From assembly GCA_027587225.1 (NCBI GenBank), contig JAPDDQ010000006.1, positions 1 through 64,000 of the forward strand: DNA of 64,000 nt, written 5' to 3'. This document shows, piece after piece, positions 34,234-41,341 of this stretch; the stretch's first letter is position 1, and each line of letters opens with the position of its first letter. Both the position numbers and the translations under genes were made by a program. The DNA comes from Solirubrobacter taibaiensis (lineage in GTDB: Bacteria > Actinomycetota > Thermoleophilia > Solirubrobacterales > Solirubrobacteraceae). Under the pieces are notes generated by a model. The model was not told the DNA's origin and searched no databases. It was given only the letters and a program-made list of their open reading frames with translations.

Positions 34234-34998
34234 TCAGCCGTCGGAAGCCCTGCTTTGTATGAGGAATTCGACGCCGTCGAGTACTCGCTCTAAGCCGAAT
34301 ACGAACGCGTGCTCGGGTGCGTATGCCGCATTGTGTACCTCGCCGGCGGCTGTTCCGACGCGACCCGCGAGGGGAAATCGACCAGGTTCGATCACCCGTT
34401 CCAGCACCGGCGCGCGGGCCGCCCACCACTGCTCGTCGGTGATGCCGGAGCGTTGCTCGGCCTGCGCCGCCTCTAGCGCCCGGCGAGCCGCCGACTCGGT
34501 GTGCGCATTGAGCAGGGTGAGCGCGGAATCCATCTCGACATCGGTGAGCCCGATGCCGTCCAGTGCGGTCAACTCGTGGTCGTAGCGAGCGATCGTGTTC
34601 GGGCCTAGAACGGGCCGCAGCGGCGTGACCTCCAGCAACCACGGGTGACGGTGGAAGCGGTCCCAGTTCTCGCGCGCCACGTGTTCCAGGCGCGCACGCC
34701 ACGGTGCGTCGGCGTCATATGGGGCTGACATCTCGATCGCGGCGTCGAGCATCAGGTCCAGCAGCTCCGGCTTGCCCGGGACGTAGGTGTAAAGCGACAT
34801 CGTCCCGACCTTCAACCGCTCGGCGACCTTGCGCATCGAGAGCGCCCCAAGCCCCTCCGCGTCGGCGAGCGCGATGGCCGCACTGACGATCTGATCGAGG
34901 TCGAGCCTTTGCTTGGGCCCGCGCGTGGGCGGGGTGTGGACTCTCCACAACAGCTCGAGGCTGCGCACAGGGTCGCCGCTGCCGCTGAATTCCGTCAC
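34234..34998 (-). CDS. TetR-family repressor (TetR_C type)
   Basis: The 254-residue regulator has an N-terminal helix-turn-helix (IVSAAIALADAEGLGALSMR then KVAERLKVGTMSLYTYVPGK). The C-terminal ligand domain (AARENWDRFHRHPWLLEVTP-like start, ending FVFGLERVLDGVEFLI) is of the tetracycline-repressor type seen beside drug exporters. The GTG start at 34998 is chosen because upstream in-frame codons fall inside the divergent operator and the ABC gene. It faces the DrrAB-type ABC operon across 31 bases containing two tandem palindromic sites, so it probably represses both itself and the exporter. Confidence 0.85.
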   Translation of the reverse strand: MTEFSGSGDPVRSLELLWRVHTPPTRGPKQRLDLDQIVSAAIALADAEGLGALSMRKVAERLKVGTMSLYTYVPGKPELLDLMLDAAIEMSAPYDADAPWRARLEHVARENWDRFHRHPWLLEVTPLRPVLGPNTIARYDHELTALDGIGLTDVEMDSALTLLNAHTESAARRALEAAQAEQRSGITDEQWWAARAPVLERVIEPGRFPLAGRVGTAAGEVHNAAYAPEHAFVFGLERVLDGVEFLIQSRASDG

Positions 34999-35003
34999 AT
35001 GAA

Positions 35004-35042
35004 ACTCCGTATGTTGTACGATACTCCGTATGGCGTACGGAG
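35004..35042. promoter_or_regulatory. Tandem 19-bp operator between tetR and the ABC exporter
   Basis: Two adjacent 19-base units, ACTCCGTATGTTGTACGAT (35004-35022) and ACTCCGTATGGCGTACGGA (35023-35041), share ACTCCGTATG and a CGTA/TACG dyad. The second unit contains the larger inverted repeat CTCCGTA-5 bases-TACGGAG (35024-35042) and overlaps the ATG of the ABC gene. Position and symmetry fit binding by the neighbouring TetR protein. Confidence 0.65.
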
Positions 35043-35959
35043 AGAAGCTGGTGGTCGAGGTCGAGGGCCTCCGCAAAAGCTACGGGGAGACCGCGGCGTT
35101 GGCCGGGCTCGATCTCGCCGTGGCGGGCGGAACGGTGTTCGGGCTGCTCGGACCGAACGGGGCGGGCAAGACGACCGCGGTGAGCGTGTTGACCACGCTC
35201 GTGCGTGCCGACGCGGGGCGAGCGATGGTCGCCGGGGCGGACGTGACCACGCGTCCCGGCGCCGTGCGCGAGCGGATCGGGCTCGTCGGCCAGCACGCCG
35301 CGGTCGACGAGGTGCTCAGCGGGCGGCAGAACCTCGTGCTGTTCGGGCGGCTGATGCACCTGGGCGCTTCGCGCGCCCGCGCACGCGCCGAGGAGTTGCT
35401 GGAGCGGTTCGGGCTCGCGGACGCCGCCGACCGGCCCGCCGGCGAGTACTCCGGCGGGATGCGGCGGCGGCTCGACCTGGCCGCCGGGCTCATCCGCTCG
35501 CCCGCGGTGCTCTTCCTCGATGAGCCGACGACCGGGCTGGACCCGCGCTCGCGCAGCGAGGTCTGGGACGCGGTGCGGGCGCTGGCTTTGGACGGGACGA
35601 CGGTGGTTCTGACGACGCAGTACCTGGAGGAGGCCGACCGGCTGGCGGACCGGATCGCCGTCGTCGACGGCGGGCGGGTGGTGGCCGAGGGGTCGCCCGC
35701 GGAGCTCAAGGACGCGTTGGCCGCGGGCGACTGGATCGAGGTCACCGTGCGCGAAGCGGACGACTTGGCGGTGGCCGCGGCACTGCTCGCACGTGTGTCT
35801 GACGCTGAGCCCGACGTGGACGAGTTGAAGTTGCTCGTCAGCGCGCCCGTGCGCGACCGGATGGGTGCGCTGGCCGCGGTGATCGGCGAGTTGGACGCGG
35901 AGGACGTGGCCCTACGACGGCCCACGTTGGACGAGGTCTTCCTGGAGCTGACCAAATGA
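35030..35959 (+). CDS. DrrA-type ABC exporter ATP-binding protein
   Basis: The 309-residue ATPase has Walker A GLLGPNGAGKTTAVS, signature EYSGGMRRRLDLAAGL, Walker B AVLFLDEPTTGLDP and the switch His region replaced by TTQYLEEAD, as in the DrrA daunorubicin-resistance subfamily. That subfamily also has the C-terminal accessory domain seen here (VALRRPTLDEVFLELT). It energises the permease encoded next, whose ATG overlaps its stop (ATGA). The start codon lies inside the TetR-type operator, which suggests direct repression. The exported compound is unknown; drug or lipid export is usual. Confidence 0.92.
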   Translation: MAYGEKLVVEVEGLRKSYGETAALAGLDLAVAGGTVFGLLGPNGAGKTTAVSVLTTLVRADAGRAMVAGADVTTRPGAVRERIGLVGQHAAVDEVLSGRQNLVLFGRLMHLGASRARARAEELLERFGLADAADRPAGEYSGGMRRRLDLAAGLIRSPAVLFLDEPTTGLDPRSRSEVWDAVRALALDGTTVVLTTQYLEEADRLADRIAVVDGGRVVAEGSPAELKDALAAGDWIEVTVREADDLAVAAALLARVSDAEPDVDELKLLVSAPVRDRMGALAAVIGELDAEDVALRRPTLDEVFLELTK

Positions 35960-36726
35960 GCCTGCGCTGGGCCCTAGCCGACACCTGGACGCTGACCGGG
36001 CGAGCATTCACCCACTGGGCGCGACAGCCGTTCGTCGCGGGCGTCGCCGTGCTGTTCCCGGTGCTGATCCTGCTGATGTTCGCCTACCTGCTGCGCGGCG
36101 GCTACGGCGCCGACTACCCGGAGCTCCTGGTGCCCGGCATGCTCGCGCTGACCACGGTGTTCGGCCTGGAGACCACGATGACCGCGGTGGTCACGGACGC
36201 CCAGCGCGGCATCACCGCGCGCTTTCGCTCACTGCCCATGTCGGGCGCCGCGGTAGTCGGCGGACGCGCGGTCGCCGACCTGCTCCACTCGCTCGTCGGC
36301 CTCACCGTGCTGATGCTGTGCGGCTGGGCGATCGGCTGGCGGGTGCACACCGACGTGGTCGATTTTGGTGCCGCCGTCGGCCTGCTCCTCCTCCTGCGCT
36401 TCGCGATGATCTGGATGGGGATCTACCTCGGCCTCGTCGCGGGACGTCCCGAGTCCGTGGCCGCCGTGCAGATCCTCGTCTGGCCGCTCGGGTTCCTCTC
36501 GAACGCGTTCACCGACCCCGCGTCGATGCCGGGCTGGCTCGCGGTGATCGCGGAGTGGAACCCGCTGTCCGCGACCGCGGCTGCGGTACGCGAGCTGTTC
36601 GGCAACCCCGGGTGGGGTGGTGACTCGTGGGCCGCGACGCACGCGGTCGAGTTGGCCGTGGCGTGGCCCGTGGTCTTGACCGCGGTGTTCTTCCCGTTGG
36701 CGGTGGCTCGGTACCGAGCGCGCTAA
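35956..36726 (+). CDS. DrrB-type ABC-2 permease
   Basis: The 256-residue permease has about six membrane helices. Family landmarks are ELLVPGMLALTTVFG, the RGITARFRSLPMSGAAVVGG loop that contacts the ATPase, and SNAFTDPASMPGWLAVIAEW with NPLSATAAAVREL near the end. It pairs with the upstream DrrA-type ATPase. The TAA stop at 36724-36726 is partly formed by the first bases of an intergenic repeat copy that begins at 36725. Confidence 0.9.
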   Translation: MSLRWALADTWTLTGRAFTHWARQPFVAGVAVLFPVLILLMFAYLLRGGYGADYPELLVPGMLALTTVFGLETTMTAVVTDAQRGITARFRSLPMSGAAVVGGRAVADLLHSLVGLTVLMLCGWAIGWRVHTDVVDFGAAVGLLLLLRFAMIWMGIYLGLVAGRPESVAAVQILVWPLGFLSNAFTDPASMPGWLAVIAEWNPLSATAAAVRELFGNPGWGGDSWAATHAVELAVAWPVVLTAVFFPLAVARYRAR

Positions 36727-36990
36727 CGGCGAGCACACCCGCCCCGCACTGCGTGAACGCCGAGGCGTTCACGTCTTCTCACGCCGAGGGACGGGTCACG
36801 CCACGCCCGGGTGGCGCGTTGCCGCTCGGATTGGCGGGGGTGATGAACAAACCGGTCCTGTCAGGACCGGATCGTGCACAACCCCCGCCGAGTAGCCGCT
36901 CCGCCCGCGCCCGGGCCCACCCCGCCGCCACGAGCACGGGTTTCTTGACGCGTGGCCCGACGGTGTGCTCGCCGTTCACGCGGCCGGCGC
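36725..36990 (-). repeat. Modular palindromic intergenic repeat, copy 2
   Basis: This 266-base copy fills the whole gap between the stop codons of two convergent genes. Relative to copy 1 it is inverted. On the plus strand it shows an end AACGGCGAGCACACC (36725-36739), the dyad GTGAACGCC-GA-GGCGTTCAC (36753-36772), the block CACGCCGAGGGACGG, the block GGTGGCGCGTTGCCGCTCGG, the core palindrome GGTCCTGTCAGGACC (36854-36868), ACGGGTTTCTTGACGCG, and the opposite end GGTGTGCTCGCCGTTCAC (from 36962). The two ends are inverted repeats of 15 bases. The nested hairpin module present in copies 1 and 3 is missing, leaving a clean junction at about 36803-36810. Confidence 0.85.
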
Positions 36991-37305
36991 TCAGTCCTCG
37001 ATCATGCGCTCGTGGGCCTCGGGGCAGCGGCCACGGATCGAGTCGTGCCAGCCGTCGTCGTCGTCGAAGGCATCCCACACCGTCCAGTGCTCGCGCAGAT
37101 ACGTGCGCGAGCACGTGGGACAGTGGAGCGCCAAGGCGATCACCGCGTCGTAGCGGTCGGCGAGCGACAGGAACTCGTCGCCCCAGCCCTCCGCGATCGC
37201 CTGGTCCTGCAACTCGCTCGTCGGGAGGAACGGGTTGCCGGTGAGGTTCGCGTCCGGGCCGGCGAGGCGGCGGGTCTCGTCGAGCACGAGGCGCAGCGTG
37301 TCCAT
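36991..37305 (-). CDS. Small Cys/His-containing protein, function unknown
   Basis: The 104-residue acidic protein has no recognisable family. The N-terminal half is helical (DTLRLVLDETRRLAGPDANL, LADRYDAVIALALHC). The second half contains HCPTCSRTYLREHW and GRCPEAHERMIED, so a zinc site of the form C-x2-C ... C-x3-H is possible. It lacks a signal peptide and membrane spans. The ATG at 37305 is used. It is divergent from the ADP-ribosylglycohydrolase across 21 bases and convergent with the permease, from which it is separated by repeat copy 2. Confidence 0.6.
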   Translation of the reverse strand: MDTLRLVLDETRRLAGPDANLTGNPFLPTSELQDQAIAEGWGDEFLSLADRYDAVIALALHCPTCSRTYLREHWTVWDAFDDDDGWHDSIRGRCPEAHERMIED

Positions 37306-37326
37306 CGGCGCTGCAGACTATGGGGC

Positions 37327-38217
37327 GTGAACCGGTTCCGTGGATGTCTGCTCGGGCTGGCGGTCGGGGATGCCGTCGGCACCACCGTCGAGTTCTCGCC
37401 GCCCGGGAGCTTCCCGCCCGTGACCGACATGGTCGGCGGCGGGCCGTTCTCGTTGCCCGTGGGCGCGTGGACGGACGACACGTCGATGGCGTTGTGCCTG
37501 GCGGAGAGCGTGCTGGAGAGCAACGGGTTCGATCCGGTGGATCAGCTCGAGCGGTACGTCCTGTGGTGGCGCAAGGGCCACTGGTCCTCGACGGGCAAGT
37601 GCTTCGACATCGGGCGGGCGACGCGGCTCGCGCTGCAGCAGTTCCGCAAGACGGGCGAGCCGTTCCCGGGCGACGCGGCGCCCGACGCGGCGGGCAACGG
37701 GCCGATCATGAAGCTCGCGCCGATCCCGATGGCCTGGGCACACGACCTCGACGCCGCCGTGACGTACGCGGGTGAGAGCGCGCGCACGACGCACGGCGCG
37801 CCGGAGGCGATCGACGCCACGCGGCACTTCGCGCGGCTGCTCGTGGAGGCACTCGACGGGGCGCCGAAACACGAGCTGCTGCGCCGCCGCGACGAACCCG
37901 ACCTGGACCCGAAGGTCGCGGCCGTCGCCGCCGGCTCCTTCCTGGACAAGACGCCGCCGGAGATCCGCGGCAACGGCTACATCGTGCTCGCGCTGGAGGC
38001 GGCGCTGTGGGCGGTCGCATCGACCGACGACTTCGAATCGTGCACCCTCGCCGCGGTCAACCTCGGCGACGACGCGGACACCACCGCCGCGATCGCCGGC
38101 CAGCTCGCGGGCGCGTTGTACGGCGTCGACGGCATCCCGGCTCGCTGGCGCGAGCGCCTCCTGATGCGCGACGAGATCCTCGACTTCGCCGACCGCCTCG
38201 AAGCCTTCCCCGGTTAA
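37327..38217 (+). CDS. ADP-ribosylglycohydrolase family protein
   Basis: The 296-residue enzyme shows the family metal-binding blocks. The N-terminal block is FRGCLLGLAVGDAVGTTVEF, then GAWTDDTSMALCLAESVL with the Mg-binding Asp pair. The C-terminal block is LAAVNLGDDADTTAAIAGQL with three more acidic ligands and AGALYGVDGIPARW. Members such as DraG remove ADP-ribose from arginine or nucleotides. The target here is unknown; no ADP-ribosyltransferase is visible in the window. The GTG at 37327 is the first start consistent with the conserved N-terminus. It leads a four-gene run with an aminoglycoside acetyltransferase, GT14 and FkbM genes. Confidence 0.9.
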   Translation: MNRFRGCLLGLAVGDAVGTTVEFSPPGSFPPVTDMVGGGPFSLPVGAWTDDTSMALCLAESVLESNGFDPVDQLERYVLWWRKGHWSSTGKCFDIGRATRLALQQFRKTGEPFPGDAAPDAAGNGPIMKLAPIPMAWAHDLDAAVTYAGESARTTHGAPEAIDATRHFARLLVEALDGAPKHELLRRRDEPDLDPKVAAVAAGSFLDKTPPEIRGNGYIVLALEAALWAVASTDDFESCTLAAVNLGDDADTTAAIAGQLAGALYGVDGIPARWRERLLMRDEILDFADRLEAFPG

Positions 38218-38228
38218 CCTCGCTGGCC

Positions 38229-38756
38229 GTGATCCGCAGCGCGCACACCTCGCAACTCGACAACGCGACCCTACGTGCCACCCGCACGATGCTCGAGGAC
38301 GCGTTCGACGGTGAGCTCAGGGCGCAGGACTGGGACAACTGCCTCGGCGGCATCCACCTCCTGGCGTGGGAAGGCGACGAGCTCGTCGGCCACGCGTCCG
38401 TCATCCAGCGCCGGCTCGTGCACGCCGGAAAGTCCCTGCGGGCCGGCTATGTCGAGGGTGTCGGGGTGCGCGCGGACCAGCGCCGCAAGGGCGTCGCGAG
38501 CGCGCTGATGGGCGACGCGGAGGAGATCATCCGCCGCGGCTATGACTGCGGCGCGCTCGGCTCCAGCGACGACGGGCTGCCGTTCTACACCGGCCGCGGC
38601 TGGCAGCCGTGGCGGGGGACGCTGCAGATCCTCACCCCGGACGGCATCGAGGACACGACCGACGAGGAGCGCGGCTGGATCCTGGTCTTCGGCGGCGAGC
38701 TGGACCTCGACGGCACGCTCCTGTGCGCGGACTTCCGCGACGGCGACGTCTGGTGA
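38229..38756 (+). CDS. aac(2'): Aminoglycoside 2'-N-acetyltransferase
   Basis: The 175-residue GNAT protein resembles mycobacterial AAC(2')-Ic over its full length. The N-terminal part LEDAFDGELRAQDWDNCLGG and WEGDELVGHASVIQRRLVHA are followed by LRAGYVEGVGVRADQRRKGV (acetyl-CoA loop), GALGSSDDGLPFYTGRGW and a C-terminal CADFRDGDVW. In mycobacteria the enzyme acetylates the 2'-amino group of aminoglycosides and is a chromosomal gene whose natural role may differ. The GTG start at 38229 lies 11 bases after the glycohydrolase stop, and its stop overlaps the GT14 start. It looks like a resident gene, with no mobile element near it. Confidence 0.88.
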   Translation: MIRSAHTSQLDNATLRATRTMLEDAFDGELRAQDWDNCLGGIHLLAWEGDELVGHASVIQRRLVHAGKSLRAGYVEGVGVRADQRRKGVASALMGDAEEIIRRGYDCGALGSSDDGLPFYTGRGWQPWRGTLQILTPDGIEDTTDEERGWILVFGGELDLDGTLLCADFRDGDVW

Positions 38757-39622
38757 GCGCGGCCTATGTCGTCCTCTCGCACCAGCATCCCGAGCAGGTG
38801 CTGCGGCTCGCGCGCACGCTGCGGCGCGGGAGCCCGGAGTGCACGATCGTGCTCCACCACGACGATCGCCGGACATCCGTGGACGAGGCGGCGCTGCGCG
38901 CGCTGAACGTGGAACGCGTGCTGCCCCCGAGCCCCGTCCGCTGGGGCGGACCGACGCAGCTCGACGCCTTCCTGCGCGGTCTGCAAAGGGCGCTCCGCGC
39001 CGACTTCGACTGGCTCACCGTCCTCTCGGGGCAGGACTACCCGATCCGTCCACTGGCCGAGATCGAACGCGGTTGGCGGGAGAGCGGCGTCGACGGCTTC
39101 GTCGAGAGCGTTCCGGTCGAGCCGCCGCCGTGGTCGCGCGCAGGCGCCGACGAGTTCGCGCGCCGCTACTTCTACCGCTACCGCCAGATCCGGCCGCCGG
39201 GGCGCGCGCTGCGCCGCGTCGTCGCCGCCGCGCGGCCGCTGCTCGCGCTGCGCGAGATGCCCTGGGGCACGCTGCTCGGCGTCCGCCACCGCGGCCCCGG
39301 CGTGCCCGTGCGGCGCGGCGGGGACTGGCTCACGCTCTCACGCCGGGCCGTGGAAGTCGTGACGGGAGGAGCGCTCGTGGGCCACTATCGGCGGACGATC
39401 CTGCCGACCGAGTCACTCCCCCACACCGCGTTGCACGCAGCCGGGCTACCGTTGAGCGGCGACACGCGCCGCTACACGGCGTGGGCGCCCGGCGCCGCGC
39501 ATCCCGCGCTGCTCGGCCCCGACGACCTCGACGCCATCCTCGCCTCGGGCGCCGACTTCGCGCGCAAGTTCGCCCCCGACGACCCCGTCCTGGACGAACT
39601 CGACCGAGTGGTGTTCGCGTGA
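38753..39622 (+). CDS. GT14 (core-2/I-branching-like) glycosyltransferase
   Basis: The 289-residue protein begins AAYVVLSHQHPEQVLRLART and contains DFDWLTVLSGQDYPIRPLAE, the most conserved motif of the Branch/GT14 family, followed later by GGDWLTLSRRAVEVV and ILPTESLPHTAL. The arrangement matches bacterial relatives of beta-1,6-N-acetylglucosaminyl- or xylosyltransferases. There is no membrane anchor. GTG at 38753 overlaps the AAC(2') stop by 4 bases and the stop overlaps the FkbM gene, so a glycan-modifying pair follows the acetyltransferase. The sugar donor is unknown. Confidence 0.85.
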   Translation: MSAAYVVLSHQHPEQVLRLARTLRRGSPECTIVLHHDDRRTSVDEAALRALNVERVLPPSPVRWGGPTQLDAFLRGLQRALRADFDWLTVLSGQDYPIRPLAEIERGWRESGVDGFVESVPVEPPPWSRAGADEFARRYFYRYRQIRPPGRALRRVVAAARPLLALREMPWGTLLGVRHRGPGVPVRRGGDWLTLSRRAVEVVTGGALVGHYRRTILPTESLPHTALHAAGLPLSGDTRRYTAWAPGAAHPALLGPDDLDAILASGADFARKFAPDDPVLDELDRVVFA

Positions 39623-40362
39623 AGGCCCTCGTGCAGCGGTTCCTCAAGGCGCGCGGCTACTCGGTCTACCGCGACGTCCCGCGCGACCTGGCGAACCCGC
39701 TCGGCGTCGAGCACGCCGCGCACGCCGCCCTCCTGCGCGCGGTCTTGCAACGCGCGCGGGTGAACTCCGTGCTGGACGTCGGCGCGCACCGCGGCGGCTT
39801 CCGCGACCAGCTCCGCGCTGCCGGGTACGGCGGCGAGATCGTCTCGTTCGAGCCGGTCGCCGCTTCGTTTGCGGCGCTGCAAGAGCGCGCGGAGACCGAT
39901 CCCGCGTGGCGCGTGCACCGGCTCGCGCTCGGCCGTGAGGCCGGCGTGGCGCAGATCAACGTCGCGCGCGAGGCGAACTTCACGTCGTTCCTGGAGCCCA
40001 ACCAGTTCTCCGTGGAGCGCTTCGGTGGGAGCGAGGTGGACCGTCAGGAAGAGGTCGAGGTCAAGCGCCTCGACGGACTCGACCTGGTCGGCCCCGACGC
40101 GCGCGTGCTGCTCAAGACCGACACGCAGGGCTGGGACCTGGAGGTCATCGAAGGCGCCGCGGGCTGCATCGAACACGTCGTCGCCCTGCAGGTCGAGCTG
40201 TCCGTGCGGCCGATCTACGAGGGCTCGACCGACTGGCTGGCGACGTTGTCCCGGCTGCGCGAGCTCGGGTTCCGGCCCGCGCAGCTCACCAGCGTGGGCC
40301 GCGACGACGCGCTCGGCCTGCTCGAGCTCGACTGCCTACTCGTCCGGGAGGACGCGGGGTAG
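39619..40362 (+). CDS. FkbM-family methyltransferase
   Basis: The 247-residue SAM-dependent methyltransferase has motif I VNSVLDVGAHRGGFRDQLRA, GEIVSFEPVAASFAALQERA with the ribose-binding Glu, the family mark VKRLDGLDLVGPDARVLLKT followed by DTQGWDLEVIEGA, and EHVVALQVELSVRPIYEG. FkbM enzymes O-methylate sugars or macrolides. Next to a GT14 enzyme, glycan O-methylation is the likeliest role (inference). The GTG start overlaps the GT14 stop; its 3' end overlaps the convergent sigma-factor gene by 27 bases. Confidence 0.9.
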   Translation: MKALVQRFLKARGYSVYRDVPRDLANPLGVEHAAHAALLRAVLQRARVNSVLDVGAHRGGFRDQLRAAGYGGEIVSFEPVAASFAALQERAETDPAWRVHRLALGREAGVAQINVAREANFTSFLEPNQFSVERFGGSEVDRQEEVEVKRLDGLDLVGPDARVLLKTDTQGWDLEVIEGAAGCIEHVVALQVELSVRPIYEGSTDWLATLSRLRELGFRPAQLTSVGRDDALGLLELDCLLVREDAG

Positions 40363-41268
40363 GCCGAAGCGCGCGATCACGCTCGTGTCGTGGAAGGCCG
40401 TGATCGCGCTCACCCGGTCGCCGGCGAGCGTGAGGACGATGATCCCCACCGCGTGTGCGATCCGGCGGTCGCGCAGGTAGAGGCCGAACGCGGGCTGGGC
40501 GTTCGCGCGCGTCGGGACGAGCCGGAAACGCCGGAGGTCGCCGCGGGCGGGGACCGTGCTCAGGAACCGCCCGATCGCCTCCGGGCCCTGGTACTCGAGC
40601 GGCGCCGGCGGCATCGTCAGCCACGCGTCGTCGGTGAGGAGCGTGACGATGGTGTCGACGTCGCCGGCCTGGAACGCATCGGCGAAGCGAGTGACGATCG
40701 CGCGCTCTGTCGCTGAGCGCGGGGCGGGCGCCCGGTCGGCCGACGGGACCCGTTCCTCGAGCGCGGCCCGCGCCCGTTGCAGGCCGCTGTTGACGGCAGC
40801 GGGCGTCGTGTCGAGCATGTCCGCGACCTCCGCGGCGCGGAACCCCAGCACGTCCTTGAGGACGAGCGCGGCGCGTTGCGTGGGCGGGAGATGCTGGAGG
40901 CCCGTCACGAACGCGAGTCCGACCGCCTCGCGTGTCTCGTACTGCTCGTCCGGGAGCGGCTGCAGCCACAGCACCTCGCCGACGCGCGTGGGCTCAGGCG
41001 GGTTCTCGGGCAGCTCGACCTCGTCCGGCCGGCGCGAGGCGTCGCGCACCGCGTTCAGGCAGCGGTTCGTCGCGATCCGGTAGAGCCACGTGCGGAGGCT
41101 GGAGCGGCCTTCGAAGCCGTCGAGCCCGCGCCAGGCGGCGAGAAAGGTCTCCTGCACGAGGTCCTCGGCGTCCTGGACGGAGCCGAGCATCCGGTAGCAA
41201 TGGACCTCGAGCTCGCGGCGCAGCGGCTCGGTCTCGGCGCGGAAGGCGGCTTCGGCGGTCGCGTACAT
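40336..41268 (-). CDS. ECF sigma factor with C-terminal SnoaL-like domain
   Basis: The 310-residue extracytoplasmic-function sigma factor has region 2 (ELEVHCYRMLGSVQDAEDLV, then FLAAWRGLDGFEGRSSLRTW), region 4 (LQHLPPTQRAALVLKDVLGF, then VADMLDTTPAAVNSGLQRAR) and an appended NTF2/SnoaL-like domain (RFADAFQAGDVDTIVTLLTD). In such SigG-type factors the C-terminal domain regulates activity in place of an anti-sigma factor. Consistent with that, no anti-sigma gene is adjacent. The ATG at 41268 is divergent from a DHA2 exporter across 73 bases, which may be a target. Confidence 0.93.
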   Translation of the reverse strand: MYATAEAAFRAETEPLRRELEVHCYRMLGSVQDAEDLVQETFLAAWRGLDGFEGRSSLRTWLYRIATNRCLNAVRDASRRPDEVELPENPPEPTRVGEVLWLQPLPDEQYETREAVGLAFVTGLQHLPPTQRAALVLKDVLGFRAAEVADMLDTTPAAVNSGLQRARAALEERVPSADRAPAPRSATERAIVTRFADAFQAGDVDTIVTLLTDDAWLTMPPAPLEYQGPEAIGRFLSTVPARGDLRRFRLVPTRANAQPAFGLYLRDRRIAHAVGIIVLTLAGDRVSAITAFHDTSVIARFGLPRVLPDE

Positions 41269-41341
41269 GTGCAGCTACGGACACCGCCGGCGACCGAAAC
41301 TCATCGGCCGATCGCGCGCGACCCCGGTGTCTACCCCTCGC

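Noticed and set aside
36725..36990. A simple rho-independent terminator explanation for repeat copy 2
   Set aside because: The core palindrome could terminate transcription, but the shared flanking modules and matching ends across four loci exceed what a terminator needs, so it was reported as a repeat family.
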